Part shown: in pieces, positions 16,717 to 25,818 of the stretch | Layout: every line of letters starts with the position of its first letter | Position numbering within the stretch: the stretch's first letter is position 1 | From: Clostridiales bacterium UBA1770 | GTDB taxonomy: Bacteria > Bacillota > Clostridia > Oscillospirales > CAG-272 | DNA: 39,036 nucleotides | NCBI GenBank assembly: GCA_002315325.1 | Contig: DCGU01000072.1 | Coordinates: forward strand, 9,379 to 48,414 | Direction of reading: 5' to 3' | Made by a program: the position numbers and the translations under genes | The notes under the pieces: model-generated | Database searches by the model: none | Told to the model about the DNA's origin: nothing | Seen by the model: the letters and a program-made list of their open reading frames with translations, nothing else

Positions 16717-19356
16717 ATGAATTTTGATACGATGAATGACCGCTATGCGCGGTATGAGGACAAAATGCGCCGCACGGTTGCCGTTTTGGATTGGATCCGC
16801 GGGCACCGCGTGCTCTCTTGCCTGATTGTCGGTATATTTCTTTTCCTCCTTGCCGCCGGTTTTATTATTCCCGGCTTTGTAGCAAGGCCACTGACACTGT
16901 CACAATCGTCGTACGTGTATGGTGAGACGGCGGTGTGGGACGCCAAAGTGTTGTTCCGTCCGTATTACGTGGAATACGCTACTGCGGACAGTGACGCTTG
17001 GACAACCGAGACGCCCGTTTTGCCGGGGAACTATCAAATACGTTTGGTCAAGGAAAACGCGCTGCATGTTGAAAAACGGAAAAGCCCGCTGTACTATTCC
17101 ATTGTCTCGCGCCCCATTGACGTGATTCTTATAGATTCGACGGTGGAATACGGGGTAAAACCTGCCATTGCAGCGGATATGGTATACGGGGAAAAAATCG
17201 CGGCCTATGACGTGGCCTACGACGACCTAACCCAAACGTCGACGTTTGTCACTGCTTTGGCGAATACGGTGTGCATCGTTGATATAAACGGCACCGACGT
17301 GACAGACCGCTACGTCCTGCAAACCTCGGCAATGCCGATAGATTTTATTCCGAAAACCATTGTATTATATGCGAACGATGCCGACTTTATTTATGACGGT
17401 ACGGCACAGCAGTGCGTGAGCTTTACGGCAGAAACGGCACCGGCATTTGCCGATCAGTATTATGTTGTAACCTCTGCCACGTCCCTGCAATATCCACAAT
17501 GGATGGAAAACAGGAACTATACCGCCGTGACAATACAAGCCCCCGAAAGTTCCAACCACCTGTTATTCTATCCCGATATTAAAAAATATAACCCCGACTT
17601 CAAGACGTTTGTGGATGACCCTGAACACGCACTGAATTGGAATACAGTGGGGGGAATTGTAATTACGGCTGAAAACGAACAAACCTACGCTGTTTTGGAC
17701 GGGGAGGGACGTGATTGTTCTGCCAACTATCGGTTTGTTTGCGTCTCGGGAGAACTGACGATTGACCGCCGCGATATCAACATAAAAACGGCGGATACGA
17801 TATCGGTTGTGTATGACGGGCAGTCGCACGTATGCAGCAGTGCCGTTTCGTGTATTGATGGGACAACGCCGGCACAGGGGGAAAGTGCAGTGGCTCTGGC
17901 AGTGGAATCTTTTACCAATGTCGGCCGGCACCAGAATATATTGGCCGTGTGGATGGTCAATCCAAACACGGGTTACGATATGTCCGGATTTTATAATATG
18001 ACAATAACCGAGGGGTATTTTGAAATTACCCAACGCCCCATCACGGTGACGGTTCCCGACGTCAGAAAGATTTATGACGGGACGGGAAATAATGATTGTA
18101 CGGTTTCCGTCACCGGCGGGTTGGGGTTGGTTTCGGGACATACGCTGTACGTTAAAACCTTTCCAAACGTATCCGACGTCGGTACCTATGAAAATACCGT
18201 AACAGTTGGTATTAAGGATGCGGATGGAAAAGACGTGACGGATAATTACGCCATTTCGTATGTTTACGGAACGTTGACGATTACACCTCGGCCGCTGTCG
18301 TTGACAACGGGTTCCGCACAATTCATTTACAACGGGACACAACAATATACCGAGAAAATAACGGTCAACGAAGAGTCAGCGCTTATTAATGGTGACAGGA
18401 TTTCCGTGACGGCGCATACGGGTGTTACCTACTGCAGTGAAGGTATTGTGGACAATGTGCTGACCTTCTGCATTATGCACGGAAAGAAAAAGGACGTAAC
18501 GAGCAACTATGACATTTCCGTGACTTATGGAACGTTGCAGGTGACGCCGCGCCCGTTGACAGTGACGTTGCAAAACTTTGAAAAAACATATGACGCAACA
18601 CCATTGACTTCCAATGAATACGTCATTTCCGTCGGTTCATTGCCGGCAAAACATACAATGACGTTGGTTTGCGGCGGCAGCCAAACAGTACCCGGTTCCT
18701 GTCAACGAACGTTTTCCGGTGTCTTTACGGTGCTGAACGGTGCGGGTGCGGATGTTTCGGACTGCTTTACCGTTACCTGTGCGGAATGCGGGACTTTAAC
18801 GGTTACCCCGCGCAGACTGAACGTAGATATGGCCGATTTTACCAAAGAATATGACGGCACACCTCTATACGCGCAGGCTTTTTATGAAGTTCAGGACGGC
18901 TGCCTGCTGCCGGGACATACGTTCACCTGTACGGTGAATGAATCGCAGACCGAAATTGGCTGGTGTTCCTTTGGCATTCATACGTTCCGTGTCACCGACG
19001 AAAACGGACGTGACGTAACCTCGTGTTATTCATTGAGTTGCGGTGTTGGCCATTTGACGGTGACACCGATACTGCTTTTGGTAGCGTCGCAAAACGTTAC
19101 GCAATATTATTCGGACGGCGCCGTCCTGCAAAATGGGTACTATTGGATTGCCGGCGGACATTTAATGTCGGGGCATTGGCTGTATTGCACGGTAACCGGA
19201 TATCTGGATACTGTCGGCAAGGCGGAAAATACGATTTCGTCCGTTCAGATTTATTCCGTGCGAACGGGAGAGGACGTTTCTTATTTGTACGATGCGAAGG
19301 CAGTGCCGGGGACGTTACGATTTATGCCGCAGGAAACGGACAAGGCGGTTGACTGA
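16717..19356 (+). CDS. Membrane-anchored MBG/YDG-repeat surface protein
   Basis: 879 residues from ATG 16717, with AAAGGAGGA at 16702-16710. A membrane helix near residues 35-58 is followed by an all-beta outside region. About seven imperfect repeats carry the Y-D-G signature (FIYDGTAQ, VVYDGQSH, KIYDGTGN, FIYNGTQQ, KTYDATPL, KEYDGTPL, and a divergent last one QYYSDGAV), each ending in GTLTVTPR-like segments. There is no enzyme domain and no C-terminal sorting signal. The repeats are of the same type as in the preceding transglutaminase-like protein, so the two could pack together or one could be processed or cross-linked by the other (inference). An 82-base gap precedes it, with no clear terminator. 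Confidence 0.85.
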   Translation: MNFDTMNDRYARYEDKMRRTVAVLDWIRGHRVLSCLIVGIFLFLLAAGFIIPGFVARPLTLSQSSYVYGETAVWDAKVLFRPYYVEYATADSDAWTTETPVLPGNYQIRLVKENALHVEKRKSPLYYSIVSRPIDVILIDSTVEYGVKPAIAADMVYGEKIAAYDVAYDDLTQTSTFVTALANTVCIVDINGTDVTDRYVLQTSAMPIDFIPKTIVLYANDADFIYDGTAQQCVSFTAETAPAFADQYYVVTSATSLQYPQWMENRNYTAVTIQAPESSNHLLFYPDIKKYNPDFKTFVDDPEHALNWNTVGGIVITAENEQTYAVLDGEGRDCSANYRFVCVSGELTIDRRDINIKTADTISVVYDGQSHVCSSAVSCIDGTTPAQGESAVALAVESFTNVGRHQNILAVWMVNPNTGYDMSGFYNMTITEGYFEITQRPITVTVPDVRKIYDGTGNNDCTVSVTGGLGLVSGHTLYVKTFPNVSDVGTYENTVTVGIKDADGKDVTDNYAISYVYGTLTITPRPLSLTTGSAQFIYNGTQQYTEKITVNEESALINGDRISVTAHTGVTYCSEGIVDNVLTFCIMHGKKKDVTSNYDISVTYGTLQVTPRPLTVTLQNFEKTYDATPLTSNEYVISVGSLPAKHTMTLVCGGSQTVPGSCQRTFSGVFTVLNGAGADVSDCFTVTCAECGTLTVTPRRLNVDMADFTKEYDGTPLYAQAFYEVQDGCLLPGHTFTCTVNESQTEIGWCSFGIHTFRVTDENGRDVTSCYSLSCGVGHLTVTPILLLVASQNVTQYYSDGAVLQNGYYWIAGGHLMSGHWLYCTVTGYLDTVGKAENTISSVQIYSVRTGEDVSYLYDAKAVPGTLRFMPQETDKAVD

Positions 19357-19436
19357 CGTTCGGTAATTGAAAGTGAATAAGCAAAAAGCAGTAACGTGAT
19401 ATCGTGAGAAAGCTTCATGAAACGCTGTCGGTCGTG

Positions 19437-19450
19437 CATAGCATGCTATG
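19437..19450. other. 14-bp perfect palindrome in operon spacer
   Basis: CATAGCATGCTATG is its own reverse complement. It lies in the 133-base spacer before the leucine-rich-repeat gene. No T-run follows, so it is not a terminator; it could be a protein site or an RNA processing hairpin, or chance. Confidence 0.35.
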
Positions 19451-19489
19451 GTGCCGTGGCCGGCAGATGAAAAGCGGGAGGACTCAATT

Positions 19490-20401
19490 GTGAAAAGTAA
19501 AAAGGGAATCATCATTTACGGTGTTTGTTATTTTTTGGCATTTGTACTGTTGTCGGCGGCGGTGCCCTTGACGCGCGATTGGTTCCGGGACGGTGACCGC
19601 GTCGTTTCCCGCAGGGAGCAGGCAGTGGATGACACCGATAAGCAAAATAAAGTTGATACAACCGAGAAAAAGGATGAGTCGGAACCGAAGCAGGAAGAAC
19701 CTGTGGTTGAAGCCGGGGAACTCGAATACCAAGTGAAGGACGGTGTGGCTGTCGTGACCGGTATCGGAACGTACAGCCTTTCCACATTGGTTATTCCGGA
19801 CCACTACGGTACTTATGAAGTAACGGAAATCAAATCAAGCGCTTTTTTGAATAATCTGGTTTTGCGTGAGGTTGTGGTTCCGGATACAGTGACTACTATC
19901 GGGTCCCATGCATTTTCAGGATGTACAAAATTGCAAAACGTTGTATTGCCGAACGGTCTGACCAAACTTTCCGCGGGTATATTTGCAAAATGTACGGCAT
20001 TGACCAGCGTAACAATTCCTGCAGGGGTGACGGAAATTGCCGGATATGCTTTCAGCGGCTGTACTGCCCTGCGGGAAATTACATTGCCGCGTCGGTTGAC
20101 GAATTTGAGAGGTGGTGCTTTTGAAAATTGCTCTTCCTTACAAGCGCTGACCATTCCGGATCAAGTGACAACTTTGTCGGCAGACTTGTGTTATGGTTGT
20201 AATGCATTGGAAAAATTGGTGTTGCCGAAAAACATACAATCAATCGGAGATTTTGCCATTCCGGGGTGTAATGCAGCAACGAAGATGACGATATATTATC
20301 CCGGGTCGCAGGTAGATTGGAACAACGTCTACGCGTCAACCGTCATCGGTGACGGCGGCATTAACAAAAATAACATCGTCTTTAACTACAGCGGTTCATA
20401 A
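19490..20401 (+). CDS. Membrane-anchored BspA-type leucine-rich-repeat protein
   Basis: 303 residues from GTG 19490, chosen because GGGAGGA lies 7 bases upstream; the frame is open further upstream without such a site. One membrane helix at about residues 6-26, then a charged Lys/Glu/Asp linker, then five or six LRR_5 (BspA/TpLRR) repeats of 22-23 residues (IGSHAFSGCTKLQNVVLP, IAGYAFSGCTALREITLP). BspA-type repeats serve in binding to other proteins or host surfaces. No sorting signal. Together with its neighbours it adds a binding module to the exported part of the operon. Confidence 0.88.
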   Translation: MKSKKGIIIYGVCYFLAFVLLSAAVPLTRDWFRDGDRVVSRREQAVDDTDKQNKVDTTEKKDESEPKQEEPVVEAGELEYQVKDGVAVVTGIGTYSLSTLVIPDHYGTYEVTEIKSSAFLNNLVLREVVVPDTVTTIGSHAFSGCTKLQNVVLPNGLTKLSAGIFAKCTALTSVTIPAGVTEIAGYAFSGCTALREITLPRRLTNLRGGAFENCSSLQALTIPDQVTTLSADLCYGCNALEKLVLPKNIQSIGDFAIPGCNAATKMTIYYPGSQVDWNNVYASTVIGDGGINKNNIVFNYSGS

Positions 20402-20428
20402 AAGCGGTAAAACGGAAAACGAAAAGCT

Positions 20429-22435
20429 ATGAAAAAGAAAATCATCGTTATCAAAAGCATTGTTCTTTTATTTGCGTTGGCGCTTGCCGCCGGCATGCTG
20501 GCTTCGTGTGGTCACGAGCATAACGTCGTGATGGATGACGCCGTACCGGCAACCTGTACGGCACCGGGGCTTACCGTCGGTGCCCATTGTGCCGATTGCG
20601 GGGAAGTCTTTGCCGAACAGCAGGTTATTGAAGCTGCCGGTCACAAAATTATAACCACGGCTGCCGTTGAACCCACTTGTACGGCACCGGGGCTTTCTAC
20701 CGGTGCCTATTGTGGTGTTTGCGGGGAAATCATTAAGGAACAGACGCCAATCGCGCCGCTCGGTCATTACCCTGTCAACGATGATGCTGTATCGGCAACT
20801 TGCACGACAGGCGGGCGGACTTCAGGCAGTCATTGTGCTGATTGCGGCGCCGTTATTGTGAAACAGGAAGATATCCCTGTATGCGGGCATACGCTTGTGA
20901 CAGAACCGGCAGTCGAAGCGACGGCACTGAAAGTAGGATACACGAAACGAGTATTCTGCAGCACTTGCGGTGAAGTTTTTGTCGAGCGTGAAACTGTATC
21001 CTACAAAAGCGGGCAGCAAAGTGGGACGTCATCCGTGGAACAAACGGATGTTACGGACCCTGCAGAAAATGCCGTTTTGACGTTAGGTGCTGTGAGTGCG
21101 CTGATGACGCGGGAGTATTCCGATGCGGAAATTACGTCGATGAAATCCTTGGATCTCGCTATTGTGCGAAAACGAATCAATACGATGGGGGATGCCATCG
21201 CTTTTTTGGATGCGTTCAACACTATGTTTTGGTCCGGCGGTGATTTGACGTATAATCCGGCAAACACGTTATCCAAGCTGAAAAGCGGTCATTCCGATGC
21301 GTCAACCTATAGTTTTTTGGTCGGATACCTATTATCCGATAATATTCTTGAACTGCAAGTGATTCAAAGCGCTTGTTATGATCAAGGTTCTTGGTTTTAT
21401 TCCGGGTTGCTTATTCCATATCAAACAAGTTGGCTGATTATTTCCCCCGGTATGTTTTCTGCAGCATTTAAAAAGTGTAATAATGCCCCGTGTTTCTTTG
21501 ATATGAAAATAATTCCGTCACTCCAATCAGCAGATGATTTTACTGCCGCACTGCATACGGTCGGCGTTGATGATGACGGAATGCTCAATAATATTTATTT
21601 ATTTACACCGCTTGAAAAAGAATACGTTTTTCAGAATGATGGTGCCAGTATTACCTGCGATGATCTGGTCCCCATTTCTGCTGCGGCCCCCCAAAAAGAT
21701 TACGATGAAATGATTTCACGTCTCATTGCAGTGGAAATGTCGGATGACAAAATCGAGCAAAGTATTCTTTCAACCAATGAATTACAGGCTGTTCTTGCAC
21801 TTTGTGACACAGATATTAACATTGCTTCTGCCAATACCCATACGTTGTCTTCGGCGCTTGCCTTGCTCATTTTTAGGGGGTATAGGGCAAGCGGATATGA
21901 CACGCAAATCGATGACGGTAATTTGATTTGGCATTATCACTATAATGCGGAAAAAATATATAATCGTAATTGGGGCGACTGCGGGTCGTCTTCTACGTTG
22001 ATGGGCTACCTCCTGCGCGACGATTATGATGAGGTCGGGGTCATCTCCATGACGTATGCCAAGGGGCAGGGCGGCGGTCACGTTATCAATTACGTGAAAT
22101 CCGGCAATACGTATTATGTGTTCGATGTTGTCAGTTTGGTTGCCAACGGCTATTCTGGCCAAGGATTCAATTTTTCAACGGGTGATTCGTTGGAAAAAGC
22201 GTATTTAAATTATCGTAATAAAACGTCAAGCAACGAAATCTTTGCTTTTAGTTGGAAAGCGACCGACCGGGATATTCCCGTCGGCTGGTACACAAGCGAA
22301 TCCAAGTGGGGCACGATTGTGTTGCCGACACAGTACAAAGATCAAATAACCATATTGTATCAAGCAGGCAGTGCCAAATATGAATATAAGCCGATTTCGG
22401 CAAACGTATATAATCAAATAGAAGGCGATAGATAA
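20429..22435 (+). CDS. Lipoprotein with CxxC repeats and transglutaminase-like Cys-His-Asp domain
   Basis: 668 residues. A lipoprotein signal ends in LAAGMLASC, so C27 would be lipidated and the protein held on the outer face of the membrane. Residues 28-195 hold four repeats with CADCGEVF-like CxxCG pairs, each preceded by a Cys in ATCTAPG, except the last; these look like small metal- or disulfide-stabilised modules. Residues 220-480 are unassigned. Residues 505-580 carry a likely transglutaminase/papain-like triad: C518 (WGDCGSSS), H551 (GGHVINY), D566 (YVFDVV). This is the second such exported enzyme-like domain of the operon, unlike the first in sequence. The stop overlaps the dsdA start by one base (TAATG). 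The upstream ribosome binding site is weak. Confidence 0.85.
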   Translation: MKKKIIVIKSIVLLFALALAAGMLASCGHEHNVVMDDAVPATCTAPGLTVGAHCADCGEVFAEQQVIEAAGHKIITTAAVEPTCTAPGLSTGAYCGVCGEIIKEQTPIAPLGHYPVNDDAVSATCTTGGRTSGSHCADCGAVIVKQEDIPVCGHTLVTEPAVEATALKVGYTKRVFCSTCGEVFVERETVSYKSGQQSGTSSVEQTDVTDPAENAVLTLGAVSALMTREYSDAEITSMKSLDLAIVRKRINTMGDAIAFLDAFNTMFWSGGDLTYNPANTLSKLKSGHSDASTYSFLVGYLLSDNILELQVIQSACYDQGSWFYSGLLIPYQTSWLIISPGMFSAAFKKCNNAPCFFDMKIIPSLQSADDFTAALHTVGVDDDGMLNNIYLFTPLEKEYVFQNDGASITCDDLVPISAAAPQKDYDEMISRLIAVEMSDDKIEQSILSTNELQAVLALCDTDINIASANTHTLSSALALLIFRGYRASGYDTQIDDGNLIWHYHYNAEKIYNRNWGDCGSSSTLMGYLLRDDYDEVGVISMTYAKGQGGGHVINYVKSGNTYYVFDVVSLVANGYSGQGFNFSTGDSLEKAYLNYRNKTSSNEIFAFSWKATDRDIPVGWYTSESKWGTIVLPTQYKDQITILYQAGSAKYEYKPISANVYNQIEGDR

Positions 22436-23742
22436 TGACGACAAACTTTGCGCAATATGAAAAATCTGCCGGCAATTGCCCGTGCGAAACACTGCGGGAC
22501 CTCTGCACCGAGGCGCCGACCTATTGGGCAAATAGCGGCAAAATGCCCTGGCAGGATGCGCAGGATAAATTGGCTTTTTGCAAAGCGGATACGGACGACG
22601 CCGACGCGCGTTTGCGCCGCTTCGCCCCCTTTATCGCGCGGGTTTTTCCCGAGACGGCAGCGGCCGGCGGCGTGATTGAATCGGAACTGCGCCCCATTGA
22701 TGCGGCACGCGCCGCATGGGCCGCCGACGGTCCCGTGCCTGCGGGCAAGCTGCTGCTCAAGATGGACAGTCACCTGGCGGTCGCCGGCAGCGTCAAGGCG
22801 CGCGGCGGCATCTACGAGGTGCTCAAACACACCGAGGACCTGGCGCTGGCAAACGGCCTGCTGGCCCCCGGGGATACCTATGCCAAACTGGCGGACAGCG
22901 ATGCCCGCGCCGTCTTTTCAAAATACACGGTGCAGGTCGGTTCCACGGGCAACCTGGGGCTCAGCATCGGTATTTCTTCGGCCGTCGTCGGCTTCCACGC
23001 CGTCGTGCATATGTCGGCCGATGCCAAACAATGGAAAAAGGACAAGCTGCGTTCCATGGGCGTTGACGTGCGGGAATACAGCGGCGACTACGGCCTGGCC
23101 GTGGCGCAGGGCAGGGCGGCGTCAGACGCCGACCCCACCTCGTATTTCGTCGACGACGAGCACAGCACGGCCCTGTTCTTGGGCTACAGCGTGGCCGGGC
23201 GTCGGCTGCACAAACAATTGGACGATATGGGTATCACGGTGGATGCCGCGCATCCCCTGTTCGTCTATCTCCCCTGCGGCGTCGGGGGCGCACCGGGCGG
23301 TATCACGTTCGGGCTGAAACAGGAGTTCGGCGATAACGTGCATTGCGTCTTTGTTGAGCCGACGCGCTGCCCGTGTATGCTGCTGGGCCTTGCTTCCGAA
23401 AAATATAACGACGTGTGTGTGCAGGATATTGGGCTGTCCGGTGTGACGGATGCAGACGGCCTGGCCGTCGCGCGTCCCTCCGGTATGGTGGCCAAAATGA
23501 TGGCGCCGCTGTTGGACGGCTGCTTCACGGTCCCCGACAGTCAAATTATCCCGGCCACAAGACGGCTGTACCAAAGTGAAAATATCTTCATCGAACCCTC
23601 TTCCTGCGTCGCCTTTGACGCCTGGGCGCGTGCCGCGGCACTATGCCCCTGTGCGGATAACCCGAACGCCGTGCATATCGTGTGGGCAACGGGCGGGAGC
23701 ATGGTGCCCCCCGACGTGCGCCGACAGTATTTAAACGACTGA
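22435..23742 (+). CDS. dsdA: D-serine ammonia-lyase
   Basis: 435 residues, close to the usual length. A PLP enzyme of fold type II that converts D-serine to pyruvate and ammonia in the cytoplasm. The PLP lysine is K121 in SHLAVAGSVKARGGIYEVL, very like the DsdA consensus; the phosphate-binding GSTGNLG is at 169-175, and PCGVGGAPGG lies in the middle. The start codon overlaps the preceding lipoprotein stop (TAATG) and has GAAGGCGA upstream, so it is placed as the last gene of the 13-kb operon or at least read from it. Base composition changes here: dsdA and the two genes after it use more GGC/GCC-type codons than the operon. Roles: use of D-serine as nutrient, or removal of D-serine from wall or envelope metabolism. 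Confidence 0.93.
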   Translation: MTTNFAQYEKSAGNCPCETLRDLCTEAPTYWANSGKMPWQDAQDKLAFCKADTDDADARLRRFAPFIARVFPETAAAGGVIESELRPIDAARAAWAADGPVPAGKLLLKMDSHLAVAGSVKARGGIYEVLKHTEDLALANGLLAPGDTYAKLADSDARAVFSKYTVQVGSTGNLGLSIGISSAVVGFHAVVHMSADAKQWKKDKLRSMGVDVREYSGDYGLAVAQGRAASDADPTSYFVDDEHSTALFLGYSVAGRRLHKQLDDMGITVDAAHPLFVYLPCGVGGAPGGITFGLKQEFGDNVHCVFVEPTRCPCMLLGLASEKYNDVCVQDIGLSGVTDADGLAVARPSGMVAKMMAPLLDGCFTVPDSQIIPATRRLYQSENIFIEPSSCVAFDAWARAAALCPCADNPNAVHIVWATGGSMVPPDVRRQYLND

Positions 23743-23746
23743 CGCT

Positions 23747-24472
23747 ATGGGCATTTGGAACCCCTGGCACGGGTGTAAAAAAATCAGTGCGGGATGCATG
23801 CACTGCTATATGTATCGGCGGGACGAATCCGTCGGGCGTGACCCGAGCATCGTGACCAAAACTGCCGAGTACAATCTCCCCCTGCGCAAAGACAGGAGCG
23901 GGGCGTACAAAGTCCCCGCAGGCGACCGCCTGTATTCCTGTATGACGTCGGATTTCTTCCTGGAGGAGGCCGACGAGTGGCGCCCCGAATGTTGGGCTAT
24001 GATGCGTGCGCGCAGTGACGTCAACTTCGTCATCATCACCAAGCGCATTCACCGCATGACGGATTGCCTGCCGCTCGATTGGGGGAACGGTTACCCCAAC
24101 GTCACGGTGTGCTCCACCTGTGAAAACCAGGACCGCGCCGACGCGCGTTTGCCGATTTTGCTGGACCTCCCCATCGCACACCGCGAGATTATCTGCGAGC
24201 CCATGCTCGGACCCGTGCATATTGAACAATACCTGGTTAGCGGCAAAATCGAGCACGTGACCTGCGGGGGCGAATCGGGCGACGACGCGCGCCCCTGTCA
24301 TTACGAGTGGATTTTGTCCATGCGCGAACAATGCATCGCGGCCGGCGTGCCCTTCTACTTTAAGCAAACCGGCGCCTGCTTCGTCAAGGACGGCAGGACC
24401 TACCGCGTGGAGCGCTGCAATCAGCTAAAACAGGCCGACCGCGCCGGAATCAATTGGCCTGCCAAGAAATAA
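23747..24472 (+). CDS. DUF5131 (phage Gp37/Gp68-like) protein
   Basis: 241 residues. The N-terminus NPWHGCKKISAGCMHCY gives the C10-x6-C17-x2-C20 pattern of the DUF5131/Gp37-Gp68 family, known from phages and bacteria. The cysteines suggest an iron-sulfur cluster of radical-SAM type; the exact reaction is not known. Further conserved parts: ICEPMLGP and TCGGESG near the middle, and VPFYFKQTG near the C-terminus. It starts 4 bases after the dsdA stop and probably belongs to the same transcript. No phage genes surround it. Confidence 0.88.
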   Translation: MGIWNPWHGCKKISAGCMHCYMYRRDESVGRDPSIVTKTAEYNLPLRKDRSGAYKVPAGDRLYSCMTSDFFLEEADEWRPECWAMMRARSDVNFVIITKRIHRMTDCLPLDWGNGYPNVTVCSTCENQDRADARLPILLDLPIAHREIICEPMLGPVHIEQYLVSGKIEHVTCGGESGDDARPCHYEWILSMREQCIAAGVPFYFKQTGACFVKDGRTYRVERCNQLKQADRAGINWPAKK

Positions 24473-24498
24473 CTCTCCCGAAAGGATTTTTCATCGTT

Positions 24499-25686
24499 AT
24501 GTTCTCCCTGTTAATCGGAATCGTCTATCTCGCTTTTATCAGTTTGGGACTGCCGGACTCGCTGTTGGGTGCTGGCTGGCCCGTGATGCATTTGGACCTG
24601 GACACCGCGGTGTCCGCCTCGGGCTATCTCTGCATCATCATCTCTCTTTGCACCATCGCCTCGTCGCTCTTGTCGGAGCACGTGACGCATAAGTTCGGTA
24701 CGGGACGCGTCACGGCCGTCAGTGTCGTCTTGACGGCGGGCGCCATGCTGGGCTTTTCCTTCTCCTCGTCATTTTGGATGCTGTGCCTGCTCGCTGTGCC
24801 CTACGGCTTCGGCGCCGGCGCCATCGACTCGGCACTCAATAACTACGTGGCCCTGCATTTGTCCTCCCGCCATATGAGCTGGCTGCACTGCTGCTGGAGC
24901 CTCGGCGCCCTGATTTCCCCCGTGATTATGGGGCAGGCACTGACCGGCGCGAACAGTTGGCGCGGCGGCTACCGCACGGTGTCCTTTATTCAGTTCGGTC
25001 TTGCCGCCGTTATGTTTGCGGCCATCCCGCTGTGGCAAAAGATGGCAGGGAAGAACGTCAACGGCAAAACCGAAGAGGTGCCCGACGTACCGCTCACGCC
25101 CGCCGGCGTGCTGCGTTTGCCCGGTACCAAGATGATGTTCCTGGGTTTCTTCTGCTACATTATGATTGAAACGTTCCCCATGTCGTGGGCGTCCACTTAT
25201 TTCGTATCGGTCTATGCGTTGGACGCCGATCTCGCCGCCTCACTGGCGTCATTGTTCTATATCGGTATGACGGCCAGCCGCGCCCTGACGGGCTTTTTAA
25301 CGAGAAAGTTTTCCGACCGGCAGCTCATCCGCGCGGGGGCAATGGCTGTCGCCGCGGCGTCGCTGCTCATCGTCTTCCGCTTTGACAGTTATCTCCCGGC
25401 AGCCGTCGGTTTTGCCCTGGTTGGCTTCGGCTGCGGCCCCGTCTACCCCTGCATTACGCATTCCACGCCCGCCAATTTCGGCGCGCAGTATTCCGGCTCC
25501 GTCATCGGCGTGCAGATGGCCTTCGCCTATTTCGGCTCGACCTTCACACCGCTCTTGTTTGGTAAACTCGCACAGGCAACGACGTTCCGCCTCCTTCCGT
25601 TCGGCATCCTGCTGCTGTCCCTGTGCGTCTTCGCCCTGACCGAGTCGACCAACCGCATCGTGGACAAAAACCGCGCACAATCGTAA
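24499..25686 (+). CDS. MFS transporter
   Basis: 395 residues with twelve hydrophobic spans in two halves separated by a charged loop (about 190-215: KMAGKNVNGKTEEVPD). Related to the FucP/sugar-type or YfkF-like MFS carriers by general look (CWSLGALISPVIMG, GFGCGPVYPCITH). ATG 24499 is chosen, with AAAGGA 12 bases upstream; an upstream in-frame ATG would overlap the DUF5131 gene and lacks a site. It sits 26 bases after DUF5131, so dsdA-DUF5131-MFS may form one unit. Substrate unknown; D-serine or another small metabolite is a guess from the neighbour only. Confidence 0.85.
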   Translation: MFSLLIGIVYLAFISLGLPDSLLGAGWPVMHLDLDTAVSASGYLCIIISLCTIASSLLSEHVTHKFGTGRVTAVSVVLTAGAMLGFSFSSSFWMLCLLAVPYGFGAGAIDSALNNYVALHLSSRHMSWLHCCWSLGALISPVIMGQALTGANSWRGGYRTVSFIQFGLAAVMFAAIPLWQKMAGKNVNGKTEEVPDVPLTPAGVLRLPGTKMMFLGFFCYIMIETFPMSWASTYFVSVYALDADLAASLASLFYIGMTASRALTGFLTRKFSDRQLIRAGAMAVAAASLLIVFRFDSYLPAAVGFALVGFGCGPVYPCITHSTPANFGAQYSGSVIGVQMAFAYFGSTFTPLLFGKLAQATTFRLLPFGILLLSLCVFALTESTNRIVDKNRAQS

Positions 25687-25707
25687 CGCCCTCCGGCGCG
25701 AAAAACA

Positions 25708-25736
25708 TTGCCACGCCCCCGCGTGTGTGATATAAT
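25708..25736 (+). promoter_or_regulatory. Sigma-A promoter opening a 600-base non-coding leader
   Basis: TTGCCA (25708-25713), 17-nt spacer, TATAAT (25731-25736). The next start codon is at 26348, about 600 bases on. Either the GNAT-oxidoreductase fusion has a very long structured leader, or a non-coding RNA is made here. Confidence 0.7.
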
Positions 25737-25818
25737 TATTTGGACACTTTAAATCTTTTTATAGAGAGTGTTGCGTAAATGATGCTCACTATGATTTGCC
25801 GGAAGACATCGTAGCTTA

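Noticed and set aside
20512..21000. Multihaem cytochrome from repeated CxxC motifs
   Set aside because: The motif is CxxCG, not CxxCH, so haem attachment is not expected.
23747..24472. Prophage remnant because of the Gp37/Gp68-like protein
   Set aside because: No other phage genes, integrase or attachment sites nearby; the family is also common in bacterial chromosomes.
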